A DNA stretch of 64,000 nt from Ascaris suum. Taxonomy: Eukaryota > Nematoda > Chromadorea > Rhabditida > Ascarididae. Position numbers and translations under genes: made by a program. Below, one piece after another: positions 59,438 to 64,000 of the stretch (position 1 is its first letter; the number at the start of each line of letters is the position of its first letter). The notes beneath the pieces are model-generated. The model made no database searches, was not told the DNA's origin, and saw only the letters and a program-made list of their open reading frames with translations. The stretch lies in the NCBI GenBank assembly GCA_013433145.1, contig CM024184.1, positions 5,704,137-5,768,136 on the forward strand. The letters are read 5' to 3'.

Positions 59438-61903
59438 AAGTAGTGGATGTGGAAAGGAATGGAGATAAGAAATGGTGAGTCTTCATTATTTATTCATTCG
59501 TTTATTTTCTTTCCCGTTGAAATTCTACCATTCGTGGATGACTGCACTATTCAATATATTTATGGCCGTTCATTTCGTAACGAGTGGATGGGCATTCCTT
59601 CACGTCGTTCCTCTTTCTTTCTTTCTTATTGCCCATTGAGTTGATTCAGTTGCTTGCTTAATGCGCGACGTTTTGTTTGAATAGCAGCAATGATGAGAGA
59701 GACTTCAAGAATTATCGGCAAGTAAGTGACGATTGATGAGTTCTTGGGCATTGACGTTGACAGTGGGAAGTGTGCCCATCTATGAGCGCGATGATCTGTG
59801 ATCTGTATCGTGAATTGTTGGCGCCGAACATTGCAGTTCAGGATAGCCGATAGCTCGATGAAACCCGCTGTGGTGTGGACGGTATAGGAACGACCCAAAA
59901 AAGCGGGAATTTGCCGTTTGGAATGTTCTGGTTGGTTAGTTTCGGTCTATGTGGTTGGTTATGGTGGCGCCTGGAATAGGTTGAAAAGGTAAATGGTGTG
60001 GCCGAAAATGGTTTTACGGAGGTACTTAGCGGCTAGGTTACGAGTTGAATTCTTAATTGCACGTTTTAGTTCACGTTATCATTTCATTGATAATAATATC
60101 ACAAAGGGACACATTGCTCATATCAGCTATTCTGAATACTTCGGTCAAAGCTGCCTCAATATTGAATGATATTATTGGCCCTATATGATTCTCGCTTTCT
60201 TTCACTTTAAGGTCTTTTAGAGGCTTATTCAATTATTGTTTTGTTACAAGATACGTTCACGAATTATTATCACCGAAATGAAAAAAACGAAAAATGTTGT
60301 AAACTTGTGCAAATAATTTACATAACGTGCAAAATATGCTAATTTTCCATAGGGAATTTTTCTTTTTTTTTTCATCCTTGAAATTTTTATTTATATAGTC
60401 TCTTTTGAGAAGTCAATCGATGGATGTAATGTGCTTCCACATTTCTGGTATAATCCGTATTTGTTTGTACGGAATCTCGAATTATAGAAGTAAAAATGTT
60501 GGGCAGATTTTATGTATTATACGTTACGTATCATTTGTAAGGCCTCAATGTATGTGTTTTTCGAACAAAACAGTTCAGAATATAAGATAAGTCGTTACGT
60601 AATAAGTCATCTGTGACTTTTTTTTTAGAATTGCAGTCGGTCCGACCGGAAGGCTTCGGGTGAGAATGTCTAAATAAAATAGCGAATGAATATTATTTAC
60701 TGATTAAATAGTAGTTTTGGGCAAGAAAAAAAAAAGAAAAACGAGAAATCATTGCTAATGGAAGAGATCATCTTGAAATTGATTAACTTATATGGATTCA
60801 TATGGACAAATCGTATTTTGATGTTTATAAACCCATGCGGGCGTATATTTTCTCTCGGAACTATTTCTTCGTAGAATGTGAACGCTCATCGCTTATTCTA
60901 TATGGGATGCTGAAACACATTAGTGCGGAAGTTTGTGAGGGTGTCAAAAGTTCGCGAATATGTCAACAGCGGAGGATTATTCTCTCTCTTCGTTAATCCC
61001 CATAAACAAGTACTCCGTGCATATTTGTCCCACCCATTTTGCCTCTAATATAGCTAACACACGAGCCCCCCCCCCTCCCCCGTCCTCTGCCTTAATCACC
61101 TCTAATATACCTCAAAAGTTTACGAACATTACATCTGGAGGTATTAAAGCCAAAAAGTACAATGCGTGAGAAAACAAGCCTACGTAAAAAAAAACAACGT
61201 GGATATAGCGAACCATTATGTACAAATCGATGCAGTTATTCGTAAAGGGTTTAGCGGGTACTTGCATCACCAAAATCATCGAAATATCTCAGGTTGACTT
61301 CATCGGACACATGGAATTTGAAGCCGGTCGATTAAGTATCCTTGAAGATCCCTTCCTCCTTGTGAGCGAGCATTAGCTCGCTGCTGACGTGAGATGACTG
61401 GGGGCATATGTGTGAGAAAACAGATGAGGGATGGAAGGACCTAGAATTTGGTGTTCGGATTTCACCTCCATCTCCCTCTGTTCGGATCTCCTGCAGGGGC
61501 CGCCGTCATAAGATCCCTCCTTATAAAGACGACTCATTGGTTTTGGGTCACGGGGCCTCGCCATGGGGACATATGCGCTCCAAAAATGCCTCAATCCGAC
61601 TGGGGATTTTCCTAAGCCACATCGGGAAAGCCCCATGGGTTTCTTTGTCTCTGTAAGAGATTTCAGGAAGCTCCTCCTTCTGTACCGAAGATTTCAGGAA
61701 GGTGGATCTTGCCACAGCGAGCTGAGAAAATTACCTAAAGAGTCACAGGAACATGAAGTGACTGCTGGGGAAGTGGGTTCGAACAAGATGCACTAAAATG
61801 AAGAGTGACGCACAATTGTTATTTAAAGGAAACAACGATTAATTGCAAAAAAAAGGATACCGGCATATGAAGGACGTACTATAACGAACAAACTGTGGTG
61901 GAA

Positions 61904-61919
61904 GGGGGGGGGGGGGGGG
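61904..61919 (+). repeat. G16 homopolymer
   Basis: Sixteen consecutive G in AT-rich intergenic DNA; one of the 20 G/C tracts. Confidence 0.9.
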
Positions 61920-62330
61920 TGGAGAACCTTAACATCGATATTTTATGAAGAAATCTACGTGCAGTTATCAAATCAAATACGAAATCAAAATTAGATGAGA
62001 TTATAAATAAAATGCCCGTATTGAGAAAAATCAAGATTGCTGAAAACAATTCTCTCTTTATAAAGTTATCAATTTCAACGGGGAAAAAACTATGAGGTTT
62101 TAAATTTTCAACGATTATATACGAAAATAACGATGACGTGAAAACATATACCAAAAAAAATTAGAAACAAAATTTCATCAATTCCTATGTGTGTCGGAAT
62201 TGTTGAAGTGTTTTTTTGTGCACAACTTTACAATGTAATAGAGTCGGAAATGCGATATTTTCGGCATGGTTTTCATAGAAATTTTCCAAAATAACTCGTT
62301 AAATCCGATTTAGTCGTAATAGATATATAA

Positions 62331-62506
<176 letters not shown>

Positions 62507-64000
62507 GCAAAATGGAAACCTGCATAGCCTCATAGCAGCTCAATGCAACAATTGCATTTTTCGTCAATTCGTTGCAAATCGTCAATCGTCAATTGCAGCA
62601 GTTCGCTTATGCATTTGAAGTTTTGCATGAATAAAGAAAGAACGCCAAATGGTTTCATTATCTCATGAAACAAAGAATCAACAAGCGTAAGGACGTAAAT
62701 CCATCAATCTCAGGTAGGAAGGCACAAACTATACTGATACTACGTTATAGCATTGCTAGTCCTGACATGTACAATTACGCTTTAAGTTTTATCCTGTTAT
62801 CCATGCAACCAGGTATGCTTGCAACACCTGTAGTTAACGCCTTACCATCAGTCCATTTAGGCTCAAATACTTCCGATGCGAAACAATGACGTTCTCTCGT
62901 AGAGAATAGTAAAGAATAGCATAAAAATCGTTACATATCTTCACTGCTAGCAATTTCTCATTAATGCGGCTGCATTAATAATTTGCATATTTCAATGCGC
63001 AATTAAAAAACAAAATAACTATTATTGGAGGATATATTGGAAAAAATATATTTACTAATGGATATTTTTAAGGTTTTATTTAAAAAAAAAGAAGAACAAA
63101 TGTATATGTAGATTCTTATTCTCTAAGTTCCTCTAAAAGAAAAACAAATGAAGACGTACGTTGAATTATTTTAGAATATATTTGTTCAAATAAAAAGCGA
63201 ATAAAATGCAATGGAATTTATATAAAAGCTTTTGAAATAGACTAATAAATAAGCGCTAGCAGACGTTTAATTAGATAAGTCATACAAATGGATATAGGTA
63301 AACATAGTAACATAGTAATGGAAAATCCAATATATATAAAACATTAGTAGAGGCCAAGCGGAAAATTGTCCTCTAGAAGAATAGAATTCAAAAAAAAAAA
63401 ATTAGAGCAAAAGGAAACCTATCGTGAGCATAAACACAGAAGGACTAGACGACTATTAGGAGACTAGATGTTAAGAATGGAGAAGGTAAGATGCGATCAG
63501 ATTACCTGGAAGAACGAAAGGTGAGCATGTTTCGGCCCTTATCCGTTGACGTGTGCACCCGAGTTATGCGCGGGCCATCGTCAAAACGAACGCATAACCC
63601 TATTAGTATATGAAGCTATATAGACAACTTAACTAAGAGTAGTAGAAAAGCAGAAAGAAAGAAAATAGAAAAACGAACTCTTCAGGTAAAAATGAGTATA
63701 AGAAAAATGTGCAGTAAGTACATAAGTTGCACAAGATAGCCCTTACCTATTTATAGAGCTAGATATTACTATATACTGAGCTAAAACTCGTATAGATTAA
63801 ACTATAAAGCGGACAGAGATGATATCGACTGGGTAGGTAATGGATGTTTGCTAATCGATAAACCTAAGTGTATATTCTGGCGCCATTGACCTCACAGTAG
63901 TGGCATCAGTGAGTAATATTTATTTGAAATATGTTTAATACCAAGCCTATCGAAACAGTATGAATAACATTTAAAGTTGAGTAAACGATTATGAGGAAGA

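Overview
This window looks like nuclear DNA from a nematode. It is AT-rich, with multi-exon genes, GT-AG introns whose acceptors are mostly TTTCAG-like, and a nested gene carrying what I read as a ground-like domain, a family I know only from nematodes. The species cannot be told from the sequence. There are no prokaryotic features, rRNA or CRISPR array, and I recognised no tRNA.

Layout. 1-12.9 kb: no supported gene; AT-rich DNA with several short tandem arrays. 12.9-14.2 kb (+): a small gene of unknown function, rebuilt from coding-looking exons whose splice phases agree. 14.2-27.6 kb: no supported gene. 27,625-57,825 (+): a complete 12-exon gene for the acetyl-CoA transporter of the endoplasmic reticulum (SLC33A1/AT-1 family). 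All exon phases agree, and the predicted protein is 624 residues. Its introns run from 393 bp to 13.3 kb. The largest (36,688-50,031) holds an antisense secreted ground-like gene (about 40.2-46.4 kb, -), whose first exon encodes a signal peptide and lies beside a CpG-containing GC-richer block. 57.8-64 kb: one possible minus-strand coding fragment near 59.3 kb, a possible short ORF at 61 kb, some GC-richer blocks and a 172-bp (AT)n microsatellite.

How the genes relate. The transporter moves acetyl-CoA into the ER/Golgi lumen for lysine acetylation of secretory proteins. The nested gene makes a small secreted protein. No functional link is evident beyond nesting, which could cause transcriptional interference.

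The most interesting signals are architectural. Exon 7 of the transporter ends inside a 30-31 bp tandem array that has copied its own 5' splice site. Intron 2 holds a decayed partial copy of exon 2. There are 20 poly-G/poly-C tracts of 9 bp or more, none in coding exons. The octamer ATTTGCAT appears over-represented, with three copies in one dyad cluster at 48.9 kb. An 11-bp array at 2.4 kb repeats a 3' splice-site-like motif.
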